Positions 1-9,594 of a stretch of 64,000 bases of DNA are shown piece by piece (within the stretch, counting starts at the first letter, position 1; every line of letters begins with the position of its first letter). Under the pieces are notes generated by a model. It had not been told where the DNA came from. It was given only the letters and a program-made list of their open reading frames with translations, and made no database searches. The DNA comes from Ichthyophis bannanicus (taxonomy: Eukaryota > Chordata > Amphibia > Gymnophiona > Ichthyophiidae), in NCBI GenBank assembly GCA_033557465.1, contig CM066031.1:177847043-177911042 (forward strand), written 5' to 3'. Made by a program: the position numbers and the translations under genes.

Positions 1-1065
1 TAACTGTCATGTTGCTGCACGGCATTGGCCAAGGAGTGGGACAAGGGGAGGTGGGTGTGTATGCATGGAGGAGCATGTCCATATCCCTGTGTATTTATGT
101 GGTGTGTCCTCTGGACATACTTCATATCAGACAGATAGATTACCATGCCATTGCATACACATATCAATTGCCTTGTCATTGCAAAAACATGTATGGCTCA
201 CATATTCTGAAATGACATGACAGGTATACCAGTTGTGAGTACAGTGTGTGATAGCACACATGGCATGGTGTGTTTTTCAGGTTTGAGGAATGGGCGTTGT
301 TATTTGGGGGATAATTTTATATGGAGCAATGTTGATGTTTCTAACACCTGATGGTGTGTAACACCTGGCCCATGCACTACACAATGCCACACTAGACACA
401 GACACTCATGTTCCAGTTGTTACTGACTGCGTGGATACAACATACACACTGTGCTGACAGTTTGCATTGGCAAACATGGTGGGACACGGAGAGAATAGGA
501 TTGGTGCACAGCATAGTCCAACACTATCACATGAATATGAGATTCACCAAAGTTCAACTGGGACAGCATAGTAACCACATAAAAAAGGTATGTGTAGCGG
601 TGGAAGTGTGCCCATTACAAGATGGTGTCTCCAGAACCATGTCAGGAATGGTTGAGGTAAGATTTCATGGAGATATACGTGTCCTGAACCCTGTTTTATT
701 ACTACACCTTCCACACCCTGCCACCACCCCACCAAATATCGGCAATGAGCACCACTTGCCCCCCACATCGACCTCACACTTCTGCCACATATCGCATGTG
801 TTTCTTGGAGTCAGTCATGGTAAGGACATTAGTTGGGCCAACGCCTATCTGCTGTAAGTAATATTCCAACTTCCCTTCTCTGATGTGTTAGTCTTCAGAG
901 GTGGGAGGGAGCATTCTACCCATACAAATGCTGATTTGGGAGGATAGGCCATGGACTGGGTTAAATGCTTCCTCCGTTCAATTATGGTACGTGCATCAGA
1001 GTAGGGTCATATGTGGACAACCTACGTATGAGCATGTGTGTGAGCCTACACTGCTAGCATAGGTC
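1..1065. other. Unassigned TG/CA-rich backbone
   Basis: No gene is recognised here. The sequence is rich in TG/CA and ACATAC-like words and resembles the stretches at 5908-6797, 18162-19330 and 20970-23786, so these are probably pieces of one older host segment broken up by insertions. The longest open frame (408-857, plus strand) shows no recognisable domain and is biased by the CA-rich composition. Confidence 0.5.
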
Positions 1066-1990
1066 AGTCCTGGAAATGGGAATAACGAGTGAGGTTATCA
1101 ATATTTCAGATAACATAAAACTATTTAAAGTTGTTAAAACCCATGAGGATTGTGGAAAATTGCAAGAGGATCTTGATAAATTTGAAGACTGGGCATCCAA
1201 ATGGCAGATGAAATTTAATGTGGACAAGTGCAAAGTTATGCACCTAGGAAAGAACAATCCAAACTATGGTTACATGATGCAAGGTTCCACATTAGGAACC
1301 ACCACCCAGGAAAAAGATTTAGGTGTCATCATGGATAACATGTTAAAATCCTCCACCCAGTGTGCAGCAGCGGCCAAGAGAACAAATAAAATGCCAGGTA
1401 TCATAAGGAAAGGAATGAAAAATTAAACAAAGGATATTATAATGTCTCTGCATTGTTCCATGGTGCAACCGCACCTTGAATATGGTGTGAAATTCTGGTC
1501 ACCATATCTTAAAAAGGATATAGCGTTATTAGAAAAGGTACAGAGCCACCAAAATGGAAAAGGGTATGGAAGGATACCCCTATGAAGAGAAACTAAAAAG
1601 GTTAGGGCTCTTCAATCTGGAAAAGAGACGGCTGAGGGGAGAAATGATAGAGGTCCATAAATTAATGAATAGAGTGGAACAGGTAAACATAGATCGATTG
1701 TTTATGTCAACAGAATATAGAAAGACCAGGGGACATGCAATGAAGCTACAGGGTAACCTATTTAAGACTAATAAGAGAAAATATTTTTTCACTCAACGTG
1801 TAATCAAACTCTGGAATTTGTTATCGGAGGATGTAGTAAAAGCTGTTAGTGTAGCTAGGTTTAAAAAAGGTTTGGACAAGTTCCTGGAGGAAAGGTCCAT
1901 AAACCATTATTAAAAGGGACCTGGGATATCACTGCTTGACCCAATACAAGGATTGTGGAATCTGTGTCTTTTGGGGAAACTGCTAGGTAC
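1066..1990 (+). mobile_element. CR1-type LINE, 3' RT fragment (first part)
   Basis: This is the 3' end of a CR1-type LINE, truncated at its 5' side near 1066. Two open segments (1076-1426 and 1554-1913) encode the end of the reverse transcriptase: a degraded active-site region, then the LEDWASKWQMKFN-type block, and a C-terminus ending SINHY. An in-frame TAA follows codon 116 of the first segment and a frameshift lies near 1545, so it is dead. The same family occurs at 23787-24716 and 30035-35690 on the minus strand. A possible target duplication AGTCCT occurs at 1071-1076 and just after the 3' tail near 5906. The solo-LTR-like element at 1991-5814 separates it from its tail. Confidence 0.85.
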
Positions 1991-2023
1991 TGTGGTGGCG
2001 AGACTGTAGTAGAGCCTGAGAAA

Positions 2024-2896
2024 ATGGTGAAAAAACAGTCATTTACCTCTGAGCAAAGAAATAGTTCAGGGAGTTTTAGGGTTAAAACTCCAGCTAAAGA
2101 AAAAAACTGCATTCACAGAGCTGTTGATAGGGAGCCACGCCCTAGCTCCAAGGTAACCAGGGGAGGTGACAAGGATCACCCAGGGGTGGAGCTTGAGGCT
2201 ATAGGACATTCACACTCATATAAGCTCAGGGAAGCAGGAGAGAAAGGGGAGACCACGAAAGAAGGAGAGACCACGAGAGAAGGAGTGACCAGGAGGGAAG
2301 GTGTATCCAAGAGAGGAGAGTCTTACAAGGAAGCAGGAAGTAAAGAAACCAGGAGGAACCCTGTGAGAGGAAGGTGTTCCAGCAGCTGTCTCAGGAGGAA
2401 TCCCTATTGCACGCAGCATTCAGGAAGCTCCAGTTCTGAAAGTAGCTCAGCTTGTAGGAGAATTACAGCTGGCTTGGAGGACGGGAGAGTTTGCCCTGTG
2501 GAAAGTGCTGGTTATGAGCAAGGTACGGGAGTGTCCTTAGGAGAGCCAGTGAGAAGTATTCCCTCTTCAGCAAAGACTGGGAAAAGACTGGGTGCTAGAA
2601 GAAAGGTGAGCACATTGGAAAACTTACAAAGTTTGTTAAAAGATAAGGATCTCCTCAAGCCTTCCAGTGTCCCTCAGCATAGAGAGGAATCCCAGTGGGA
2701 AAAGGTTTTAAAGTTGTTAGAGAAACTGAAACCTGCAGTTCCAAACTCTGAGTCCTGCCAAGTGCCAGCTGACTTAGTTGAAGAGTGCATGCAAATAGAC
2801 GAATGTGCTTCAGATAATATTTTCCCCAGTGTTGGAAATGGACTGCTCATTCTGTGTGTGTCAGAAGTGAGAAGCTATAAGGTATTAAAGCTATAG
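2024..2896 (+). CDS. ORF within the LTR-like element (unknown charged protein)
   Basis: About 290 codons are open from the first ATG inside the element; the frame also runs upstream across the LTR boundary. No family is recognised. The predicted product is very hydrophilic, with an N-terminal VKT..EKN..HR block, a degenerate 5- to 8-residue repeat rich in E, T, G and R around residues 65-105, and a C-terminal block KVSTL...REE..W.KVLK.LE.LKP. The same blocks in the same order and frame occur in the second copy (about 33414-34187), although the two copies have diverged strongly, which argues for past selection on the protein. It ends before the TATA-like box, so it would lie in U3. The start codon is not conserved between copies. 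It could be a non-functional relic. Confidence 0.5.
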   Translation: MVKKQSFTSEQRNSSGSFRVKTPAKEKNCIHRAVDREPRPSSKVTRGGDKDHPGVELEAIGHSHSYKLREAGEKGETTKEGETTREGVTRREGVSKRGESYKEAGSKETRRNPVRGRCSSSCLRRNPYCTQHSGSSSSESSSACRRITAGLEDGRVCPVESAGYEQGTGVSLGEPVRSIPSSAKTGKRLGARRKVSTLENLQSLLKDKDLLKPSSVPQHREESQWEKVLKLLEKLKPAVPNSESCQVPADLVEECMQIDECASDNIFPSVGNGLLILCVSEVRSYKVLKL

Positions 2897-3185
2897 AGAA
2901 AGACCAAGAAGCTTATCTAAGTGCATGACGTGCTAGAGAATTATGCAAATGAAGTGCTAGCATTCTTGTGCTAGCCAGGAAGATTGAAAGGACTGATTTG
3001 AATGCTTGCAGCCTGGAAGCCAATGTTTAGTAGCTTGAAGGAAAGAAAGCAAATGTTTAGCAGCTTATAGAAAAGAAGTGTAAGTGCTGTATAAAGCTCG
3101 GTTGAAGTGGAGGTTTGTGCTGAACCAAGCCAGGAACCAGAAGCTAAAGTCTTTGATGAAGGAAAAGATTTACTGCTATGCGGAG

Positions 3186-3498
3186 GCGGCAGAATGGAGT
3201 GTCCCGCGGGGCCCCCTCTGCCCGGCTGAGTCCCTCCCTCCCTCCCTCTGCAACGGCTGAGCCCCTCTGTGCCGGCTTTCGGATTCGCGAAGGGAGAGTA
3301 TCTCCCTCGCGTCTCTGTTAAGCCCGCAGGGGCTGATGGGAAATTCCCATCTGCCCCTGCAGGCTTAACAGAGACGCGAGGGAGACACTCTCCCTTTGCG
3401 AATCTGAAAGCCGGCACAGAGGGGCTGAGCCATCGCAGAGGGAGGGACTCAGCTGGGCAGAGGGGGCACCGTGGGACACTCCATTCTGCTGCTGCTGC
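3186..3498. repeat. Long near-perfect palindrome
   Basis: Two arms of about 155 bp meet at base 3343 (GATGGGAA-A-TTCCCATC) with essentially no spacer. I count about ten mismatches and one 8-bp length difference in a GAGGG run, so the arms are roughly 93 percent alike. Because of the symmetry both strands give almost the same open frame (2971-3417 minus and 3269-3541 plus); neither resembles a known protein. A transcript could fold into a single long hairpin. Copy B keeps only part of the right arm. Confidence 0.85.
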
Positions 3499-3554
3499 GG
3501 CGGCAGCGGCAGCGGTAGCAGCCAGCTTTTTTTTTTTTTAATTTTCCTTGAGCC

Positions 3555-4480
3555 GATAGGGGGGGGGGGGGTTAGGACTGGTAATGGGCTATGGAGGGGG
3601 TTAGGACTTGACTTGACGTGGGCTGTGGGTTGATGGGGGGGTTAGGACTGCTAATGGGCTATGGGGGGGCTAGGACTGGAAATGGGCTGGGGGGTTAAGA
3701 CTGGAGGTGGGCTGATGGGGTTAGGACTGGTAATGGCCTGTGGGCTGTTGGGGGGGTTAGGACTGGCAATGGGCTATGGGGGGATAGGACAGGAAATGGG
3801 CTGATGGGGAGGGGTTATGACTTGAGGTGGGCTGTTGTGGGGGGTTAGGACTGGTAATGGGCTATGGGGGGCTAGGACTGGAAATGGGCTGATGGTGGGG
3901 TTAAGACTGGAGGTGGGCTGATGGGGTTAGGACTGGTAATGGGCTGTGGGCTGATGGGGGGGTTAGGACTGGTAATGGTCTATGGGGAGGTTTGGACTGA
4001 TAATGGGCTATGGGGGGGCTAGGACAGGAAATGGGCTGATGGGGAAGGGTTAGGACTTGAGGTGGGCTGATGGGGTTAGGACTGGTAATGGGCTGGGGGG
4101 GTTAGGACTGATAATGGGCTATGGGGGGGCTAGGACAGGAAATGGGCTGATGGGGAGGGGTTAGGACTTGAGGTGGGCTGATGGGGTTAGGACTGGTAAT
4201 GGGCTGTGGGCTGATGGGGGGGGTTAGGACTGGCAATGGGCTATGGGGGGCTGACTGGAAATGGGCTGATGGGGTTAGGACTGGAAGTAGGCTGATGGGG
4301 GGTTAGGACTGGTAATGGGTTATAGGGGGTCTTAAACTAAAAATGGGGTAATGGGGGGTTAGGACTGGAAGTGGTTTGATGGGGGGGGCTAGGACTGGTA
4401 TTGGGTTGGGGGTTTCTAGGACTGGAAATGGGCTGATGGGTGGCTAGGACTGGAAATGGGCTGATGCAGGGACTAGAAGG
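3555..4480 (+). repeat. G-rich minisatellite (GGTTAGGACTGG family)
   Basis: More than 25 tandem units of about 22-40 bp, built on GGGGTTAGGACTGGTAATGGGCTATGG with variants (GGAAATGGGCTGATG, GGAGGTGGGCTGATG). Runs of four to ten G recur every unit on the plus strand. The same array, with a different order of variants, is inside copy B at 24885-25790. Confidence 0.9.
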
Positions 4481-5814
4481 GAATGGATGCTGGGTGAGGC
4501 TGGAACTAGAAGGGAGCTGATGTTGGGGGAGGATTAGAATGGGATGGGGCTGGGAGAGTAAAATGGAGAGGGGAAAAATATTTTGTGTGGGAGGGATGAA
4601 AAATCTACAATTGGCCGGGTATTGGGAGAGTAAGTGGGGATTGAGGATGGAGGGGTAAAATTTGAGTGGATAAAATAGGAATGAGGAAAGAGCAAAAGGA
4701 GAAAGATTAGTATGTTAAAGCAGATGTAGAGAGAGAATGGAAAAAAACTAGGAGAGAAGAAAGGACAAATGGACAGCAGACGATGGACAGTTAGCAGAAG
4801 ACACGAAGAAGAAACCAGAAGAAAGTGGCTGGAGCAATTGCAGCTAAAAAAAATGCACAAAAGGTAGAAAAATATCTCTTTATTTTGAATTTATTAATTG
4901 GAATATGTCAGCTCTGGGAAATGTGCATCATTAACGTCTGCGCTTTGTTTAGTACAAGAGGAAATTAATTTATAATTTTATTTCTATAGTGTTGTTGCAC
5001 ATTCCAAGTTTGGCTTTTGGGGTTCCCAGTTTATTTATTGTCTTCCTATTTCTAAATTGTGATTCCTTGTTTGGTGATGGTCTATGTTCTGCATGTGTAA
5101 TTGAGCTGAGGTATTCTGTTTATGTAATTCCTATTTGACATTGCCACTTGTTCTCTTTCCCCAGTAGGTCATGTATTGTTATTCTCTGAAATGTATTGGT
5201 TTAATATTTGCAGTGTTTCCTTTTGATAGGTAGAGTATGGTGCTTTGTGAGTCCTGGTAGTGCTGTTAGGATACGGCGGGTTTGCTATGGGTTCTAAATG
5301 GGCAGTGTTTGTAGAAGTTCCTAATGTGTCTGGCGGTTGGCACTGGATTATAGTAATGTAGAAATCTTTTAGTCTTTCTTTATCCATACACTCATTAAGA
5401 GGCATGTTTACTAAAAGTTAGTATATGGTAACATTAAGCAAATATTTATGCAAATGAGGCCTCTTATGCAAATGAGGCCCCGCACCCAGTCTCCGCACAT
5501 GGCCCCGCACCCCCCTTGGGCCGCCCCTGGCTGTGATTGCTATAACAGTTTGCTATGAAGTTTTTTTTCCTTTTTCAATGGAGAAGCATCCAATTTATGT
5601 TACTGTGTATTTGAACTGCTGAAAAGAAAAGTTCATTGGCTAAGAAGAACAAATAAATAAATTTCCTGTTTGCCTTGAAAACCCCGGCTATTTTTCATTA
5701 CACAACTACACTACCCAGAAGCCTTGGCTCTGGGAACCCTGCTAATAGAAAAGGGACATTAAGAGGTACGTCCTCTGCTCCTAGGCAACGGCCTAGCCAT
5801 CAGGGGCCTTGACA

Positions 5815-5907
5815 GTACTTGTGACCTGGATTTGCCACTGTTGGAAACAGGATACTGGGCTTGATGGACCTTGGTCTGACTCAGTATGGCATATCTTATG
5901 TTCTTAG
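5815..5907 (+). mobile_element. CR1-type LINE, 3' tail (second part)
   Basis: Continuation of the CR1 fragment broken by the LTR-like element. It contains the conserved 3' UTR text (GGATACTGGGCTTGATGGACC) and ends in CTTATGTTCTTAG. The full family tail seen elsewhere is repeated TTATGTTC. Confidence 0.85.
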
Positions 5908-6165
5908 TCCTATAACAGCAACATGTTGCAATGACAGCAGCACAAAACTGGGGGGTCAGCCATCGTGGGGCATTCAATGATGCATGTGGTCCGCAACCTT
6001 TGCACATTTCATGTCTGAGCCACACAGACAGGTCTAGGCATTACGCTAGGGGTGTGTGTATGTGTCTATGTGTGTTTGCGCACAGTAGTACAAATTTTCT
6101 CTGTCCACATGGTACACTGTTTCAACCACACATATACTTATAGTCGTGGGGTATTCACATTCTGT

Positions 6166-6327
6166 GAGGTATCTCTGGAGGAGATGCTCCCATGACCTCT
6201 GATACCTCTCACGGTCAAAGCTCACGGAGGACGTGGAAAAAAGCCTCCTCTGCCTCCTGCAGAACAGGCGTGTAAGCAGGTGGAGGTTGTGAGGGGAAAA
6301 ACGTGGCTTTTGGCACTGGGAAGCCAT
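6166..6327 (-). pseudogene. Myb/SANT-like DNA-binding domain fragment
   Basis: Within a minus-strand open frame (6046-6393), about 50 residues after an in-frame Met at 6327 follow the pattern of Myb/SANT-like domains typical of Harbinger transposon accessory proteins: a KPRFSP start, LL.RL spacing, LFSTSS, and a conserved W in RSWEHLLQR. Harbinger elements carry a nuclease gene and such a DNA-binding gene; I could not find the nuclease. After the domain the frame runs into unrelated sequence, so it is either a single exon or a relic. Assignment is from recalled family pattern, not from a search. Confidence 0.4.
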
Positions 6328-6480
6328 GCTGTCCATGTGCTTTCTGAGGATATGTGCGTTTACTTCAGATGTTGTGACTACCGTGTGTAACATCTTGCAG
6401 CATGGTAATTAACAGGTGTTAACTGTTAGCACACAGTAATTAGCACGCGGTAAACCATTACGGCACTATAAGATGTCTGC

Positions 6481-6616
6481 ATGCCTAGTAAGACTAGAGG
6501 TGGCAGAGCACTGCCTTCTGCATTGAGCCCCTTGGAGGAGCAGCTGGCACAGAGGCTGGGACCTGACTACATCTGCGGCCTGTCCGAGGAGCTGGACACT
6601 GCACACGCACATGCAG
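6481..6616 (+). other. Candidate exon, C-terminal part of a Myb-like transposon protein
   Basis: A 45-codon plus-strand frame starting at ATG 6481 ends at a good splice-donor-like site, CAG/GTATGT (after 6616). Its text (TRGG...LSPLEEQL...LGPDYICGLSEELDT) resembles the linker after the Myb/SANT domain in Harbinger-type proteins. It leaves phase 1, which agrees with a candidate acceptor TCTTAG at 21277 opening the acidic frame 21278-21513, but the provirus and other insertions now lie between. The Myb-like domain itself is on the opposite strand 150 bp away, so this may be rearranged debris. Confidence 0.3.
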
Positions 6617-6797
6617 GTATGTGGAAGCCCTACTACAGGTGTATGTATGTGCAGGATATGTGGATAGGCCATAGCCACGGCCAGTTTAGAAACACACCTG
6701 ATAAATTAGGCCAACCTAGTGATACTTGTAATTTTCTTTTCCTTCATGACATTATCATTGGCCTGGTGCCCTCAATCACATCTATGTACTACCTCCA

Positions 6798-7441
6798 TGT
6801 AGCAGCAGAGCACATACAAACCAATAATACCAGGAGTCTGTTCAGAAGGTCCAAATCATTTATTTGTGCACAAGACTCAAGCCGAATCACATTCAAAATG
6901 GCTGAGCAATGGTTTCTAGCAAAACAACAACTTTTATACCGTTCTTTTCCATTCTAGACATAGGCAAACTTCTCATTGGTCCCGGTAACCCCTTCCACCC
7001 CATCTATTGGTCCCGGTACCAATACGTAGCTCCAATGAGGACCTTGGTCTGGGCTCAGCACCTGCTTACCCCCCTTACAGTCCTCATTACAATGATCATT
7101 TCTTAGGCTCTTGATACAATTCTTCTTCAAGGTCACTTAGCTAACTAGAATATGTGGGAAAGCAGGGCACTGTAACTTTTCTGTCAGCAGAGTTAATTAA
7201 TTCCATAGAAGCTTCACTCTCTTATCAATACCAATTAAACTTGTTTTTCTATATTCTCTAAGTTTCGATTCTGCTTAGCTGTACTTAATTGTGCTCTGTT
7301 AAGTTTCGATTCTATGGTAGCAGCATTTAGGGAAATGTGTAATTCCTTTGGGCCTCTCCACAGGCTTCATTTACAGGTCAAGCTGTTTAGGCCTCCCTGC
7401 TCATTTCAGACACCATGGATCACAGGCCTTCGCCTACCACA
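6798..7441 (-). repeat. 3' LTR of the provirus
   Basis: 644 bp with TG...CA ends. In proviral sense U3 has two direct repeats of AAGTTTCGATTCT-type sequence (plus-strand 7260 and 7300), two CCAAT boxes in the repeated ATTGGTCCCGGTA words (6975 and 7007), TATAAAAG at 6931-6938 and AATAAA at 6859-6864. The other LTR differs at seven positions by my alignment. Confidence 0.95.
6859..6864 (-). promoter_or_regulatory. LTR polyadenylation signal AATAAA
   Basis: AATAAA on the minus strand about 70 bases downstream of the TATA box, as expected for the R region. The same site is in the other LTR at about 17579-17584. Confidence 0.7.
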
Positions 7442-7452
7442 TTCCCCCCTTT
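7442..7452 (-). other. Polypurine tract
   Basis: AAAGGGGGGAA on the minus strand, directly abutting the TG of the 3' LTR. This is the plus-strand DNA priming site of reverse transcription. Confidence 0.9.
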
Positions 7453-7501
7453 GATTAATCTCACCCAAATGTTAATAAGATGTGAGATATAAATCACTAA
7501 A

Positions 7502-8305
7502 TTACACTGGAGTTGGGTTTTTACCAATGGTTCCAGGAGTAGGGTGCCATAAGGCCAAAATCTTAGTAGCAGTTTTATGTTCTACAGTATTTTCAATAAC
7601 ACTATTGATAGAGCGCATACAACATGGGATTATACATGGTAGAAGTAGAAACAATGCTAGAAAAAGCAATATCAATATAGCAAAGGTAGTAAGTCCTCCC
7701 AAACCAGAGAAGATAGATTTGAACCAATTGGGCATCTGAAGACCATGCCAAGTCTGCACTGGCACATAAGCTTGCTTACGCATGTTTTCAGCAATGTTTT
7801 CAACTACTTGACCTTTATCATCTATCTTCAAGCAACAATTTGTGAGATTTAGCTTACCACAGACTCCTCCCTCAGCAGCTAATAAGTAATCTAATGCTAA
7901 ATGATTTTGATATATTGCAGTACGCATTTCTGTGCTCTGTCTAGCTAAAAGTGTGAGCGCTTGGCTAGTTTCATTAGTGATAATTTCAACTACTGCTTGC
8001 AAGCATATAATTCTATTCAACATATAAATTGGGGTACGATATCCCCACATGCCATCTTGCTCCCAAGTGGCAGGGCCATAATAGGCAATGATTCGCTCGG
8101 GTGGCCAATCATCCCCATCCCATTTCTGCCACTTGCCTATCTGTAAAGCTGCTCTCTCTTTTGTCTCTTTGAATAGACTGGATAGCCTAATTGTTCTCCA
8201 TGTTCTGTGGGCAACAGAAAGAAAGAAGGTCGGATAGTTCCTAAGACACATGCCCCTCCCCAATGAATAGGGAGTCGAGCATACGCTCGGGTTCCACAAA
8301 TCCAA
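7502..8305 (-). CDS. env: env transmembrane subunit (TM), frameshifted from SU
   Basis: Open frame of 267 codons; the real TM part begins near 8160, and the first 48 or so codons are SU text read out of frame. It shows a heptad-rich region, a segment of the immunosuppressive-domain type ending LLAAEGGVC, then a cysteine motif [13 protein letters not shown] count seven residues between the first Cys and the CC pair, where CX6CC is usual. A Trp-rich membrane-proximal part follows, then one strong membrane span (about residues 200-226, [13 protein letters not shown]) and a cytoplasmic tail with a Cys pair. A hydrophobic fusion peptide just after the cleavage site is not obvious. The frame break from SU lies in an AG-rich run at about 8155-8170. 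Non-functional as a single Env in this copy. Confidence 0.85.
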   Translation of the reverse strand: MDLWNPSVCSTPYSLGRGMCLRNYPTFFLSVAHRTWRTIRLSSLFKETKERAALQIGKWQKWDGDDWPPERIIAYYGPATWEQDGMWGYRTPIYMLNRIICLQAVVEIITNETSQALTLLARQSTEMRTAIYQNHLALDYLLAAEGGVCGKLNLTNCCLKIDDKGQVVENIAENMRKQAYVPVQTWHGLQMPNWFKSIFSGLGGLTTFAILILLFLALFLLLPCIIPCCMRSINSVIENTVEHKTATKILALWHPTPGTIGKNPTPV

Positions 8306-9582
8306 TACAGACCAGGTGGGGCTTGCCAGGCATGGGGCTGAGCAAGATTATTCCATAAATCGGCAAGTTCAGGAAATTGTGCTAATGGGTTAGCAGGTTC
8401 AGGCGTATTAGCTCCTGACCACCAGGACGTCTGTTTCGTGATGTCATTATAGAATTTCTGGCTGAGACAGATAAGCTGTCCTACTTTCAAATTGAACTGT
8501 GGTCCAGTTCGGGCATAACAGAGACGTCCAACTATTGGGTGTGCCAATACCCATTCACTTGTGGTCTTATGCAATTCAGTGTGGTTATAGGTTACTGAGT
8601 AATTCAATTCTTGGGCCTCCCAGGGCCACTGATCACCCATTCTAGTTCCACCACAAAAGTAACAATCTGAAATATGAAGGCTGGAGACCACTGCTCCAGC
8701 TAACTCTAAGAACAGGTTCTGAGAAAGGTGAGGGATATCAAACTTGTTTACATGCATAGTCCCATAAAAAGTGTTATGTATATGGCACTTAGATGATCGA
8801 TGGGCTTGGGTATTTAGTTTAATGTACACAATAGTCTCTGGATCTGATCCGGAACCTGCAATACGTAGGCCAAACTTATATCCTTGTTTCCATGTGCTAG
8901 GATTGCGTATGAATAACTCTAGTGGGTTACAGGCACCTTTCTTACAATTTTCTAAATTCTTCACATATGGCATAGTTAAGGCAGCCATTCGATTGTCTCT
9001 GGTATTTTCTATCATACCAGTTTTCCATGTGGCATAGAAAACACATTCCCACTTTGGGCAATAGTAATCCTTAATCGGGGCTGTACTATATTCATTGGCC
9101 AAAGTTCGTTTACCTGTACATGCCCCCCATCCAGTGGTTCCTTCTGGACACATATATTTATCATTATGAGCATAAGTTTTCTCCCAATTGGCACATTTAG
9201 AGCGACTATCTCTATTTATGGCATCACAAGCATCAAAATACAAAATAGCATACTTTGTAGGATCAGTAAGTGGGGGTGTAGCATTAAGTAAAGCTCCATC
9301 TGCATCATTCCATCTTATTTCTAGGGTATAATAAGATGGGTTCTGATGTGGGTTAAAACAAACTTTAGTAGTTCCTTTAGTACAAACATTCAGTTCAGTG
9401 GTGTTATAAATACACCGGCTTACCGTACCAGTACAGGTATAGTAAGAATGATAAAGCAAAGTCTGAGTTACTTTCATTCCAGTCCGAGTGGAAGTAATGC
9501 AGGCAGTACATGGGGGTAAGGCACAAGTAAGTTCAAGGCTCCCCAGGCAGGCAATCAAAGCAAAATAGAAACAAAGATACAT
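8137..9582 (-). CDS. env: env surface subunit (SU)
   Basis: 481-codon open frame starting at ATG 9582. It has a signal peptide (about residues 1-21), many cysteines and N-glycosylation sites, a YYCPKWEC segment (about 173-180) of the type seen in gammaretroviral SU, and a CXXC motif CYFC at 307-310, which in covalent SU-TM envelopes pairs with the TM cysteine motif. It ends with a dibasic furin-like site (KRQKR) and then a TAG in the wrong frame, so the join to TM is broken. Its ATG is only 12 bp from the hAT MITE insertion at 9595, so the natural leader and any splice acceptor upstream have been displaced by 1.3 kb. Confidence 0.9.
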   Translation of the reverse strand: MYLCFYFALIACLGSLELTCALPPCTACITSTRTGMKVTQTLLYHSYYTCTGTVSRCIYNTTELNVCTKGTTKVCFNPHQNPSYYTLEIRWNDADGALLNATPPLTDPTKYAILYFDACDAINRDSRSKCANWEKTYAHNDKYMCPEGTTGWGACTGKRTLANEYSTAPIKDYYCPKWECVFYATWKTGMIENTRDNRMAALTMPYVKNLENCKKGACNPLELFIRNPSTWKQGYKFGLRIAGSGSDPETIVYIKLNTQAHRSSKCHIHNTFYGTMHVNKFDIPHLSQNLFLELAGAVVSSLHISDCYFCGGTRMGDQWPWEAQELNYSVTYNHTELHKTTSEWVLAHPIVGRLCYARTGPQFNLKVGQLICLSQKFYNDITKQTSWWSGANTPEPANPLAQFPELADLWNNLAQPHAWQAPPGLYWICGTRAYARLPIHWGGACVLGTIRPSFFLLPTEHGEQLGYPVYSKRQKREQLYR

Positions 9583-9594
9583 GTTGATTGTAGT

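Larger units (their letters stand above)
3181..5529. mobile_element. Non-autonomous hAT-like element with minisatellite, copy A
   Basis: A 2.35-kb insertion in the LTR-like element. It begins CGGAGGCGGCAG and ends GGGCCGCCCCTG, imperfectly inverted ends. The order is a long palindrome, a (CTG/CGG) run, a homopolymer T tract, a G-rich minisatellite, a unique A/T-rich part (about 4860-5440), and two ATGCAAAT octamers (5448 and 5466) next to a GC-rich end. Copy B at 24717-26844 has the same order. About 150 bp of the A/T-rich part (4875-5030) also matches, inverted, the hAT MITE inside the provirus (9700-9880). No transposase is encoded. A clear 8-bp target duplication is not visible, so the superfamily rests on the end sequence and on the shared core. 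Confidence 0.55.
1991..5814 (+). mobile_element. Solo-LTR-like element, copy 1 (interrupted by hAT)
   Basis: It starts TGTGGTGGCGAG and ends TTGACA, with the 4-bp direct repeat GTAC on both sides (1987-1990 and 5815-5818). Without the inserted hAT-like element (3181-5529) it is 1475 bp, against 1487 bp for the copy at 33292-34778. A TATA-like TGTATAAAG at about 3089 and an AATAAA at about 5650 are placed as in a retroviral LTR: promoter before the R region and poly(A) signal near the 3' end. The empty site is seen in the CR1 relative near 23885. Because the ends read GTACTGT...ACAGTAC, a TA duplication with ends CTGT...ACAG is an alternative. No internal retroviral region is present, so I read it as a solo LTR. 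Confidence 0.65.
5908..6797. other. Backbone segment, left flank of the provirus
   Basis: Continues the TG/CA-rich backbone. Joined across the provirus, 6797 runs directly into 18166 after removal of one TCCA. It holds the two small Myb-like transposon remnants listed separately. Confidence 0.5.

Noticed and set aside
2971..3541. Two overlapping open frames on opposite strands with near-identical proteins
   Set aside because: They arise from the palindrome; the peptides are Pro/Gly/Ala-rich from GC-rich sequence and end in homopolymer tracts, with no known domain.
3555..4480. Interstitial telomere repeat (GGTTAGG words)
   Set aside because: The unit is 22-40 bp with other text between the GTTAGG words; there are no TTAGGG tandem repeats.
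6909..7106. Small open frame in the LTRs (also at 17629-17826)
   Set aside because: It lies within LTR sequence, has no recognised domain, and is duplicated only because the LTR is.
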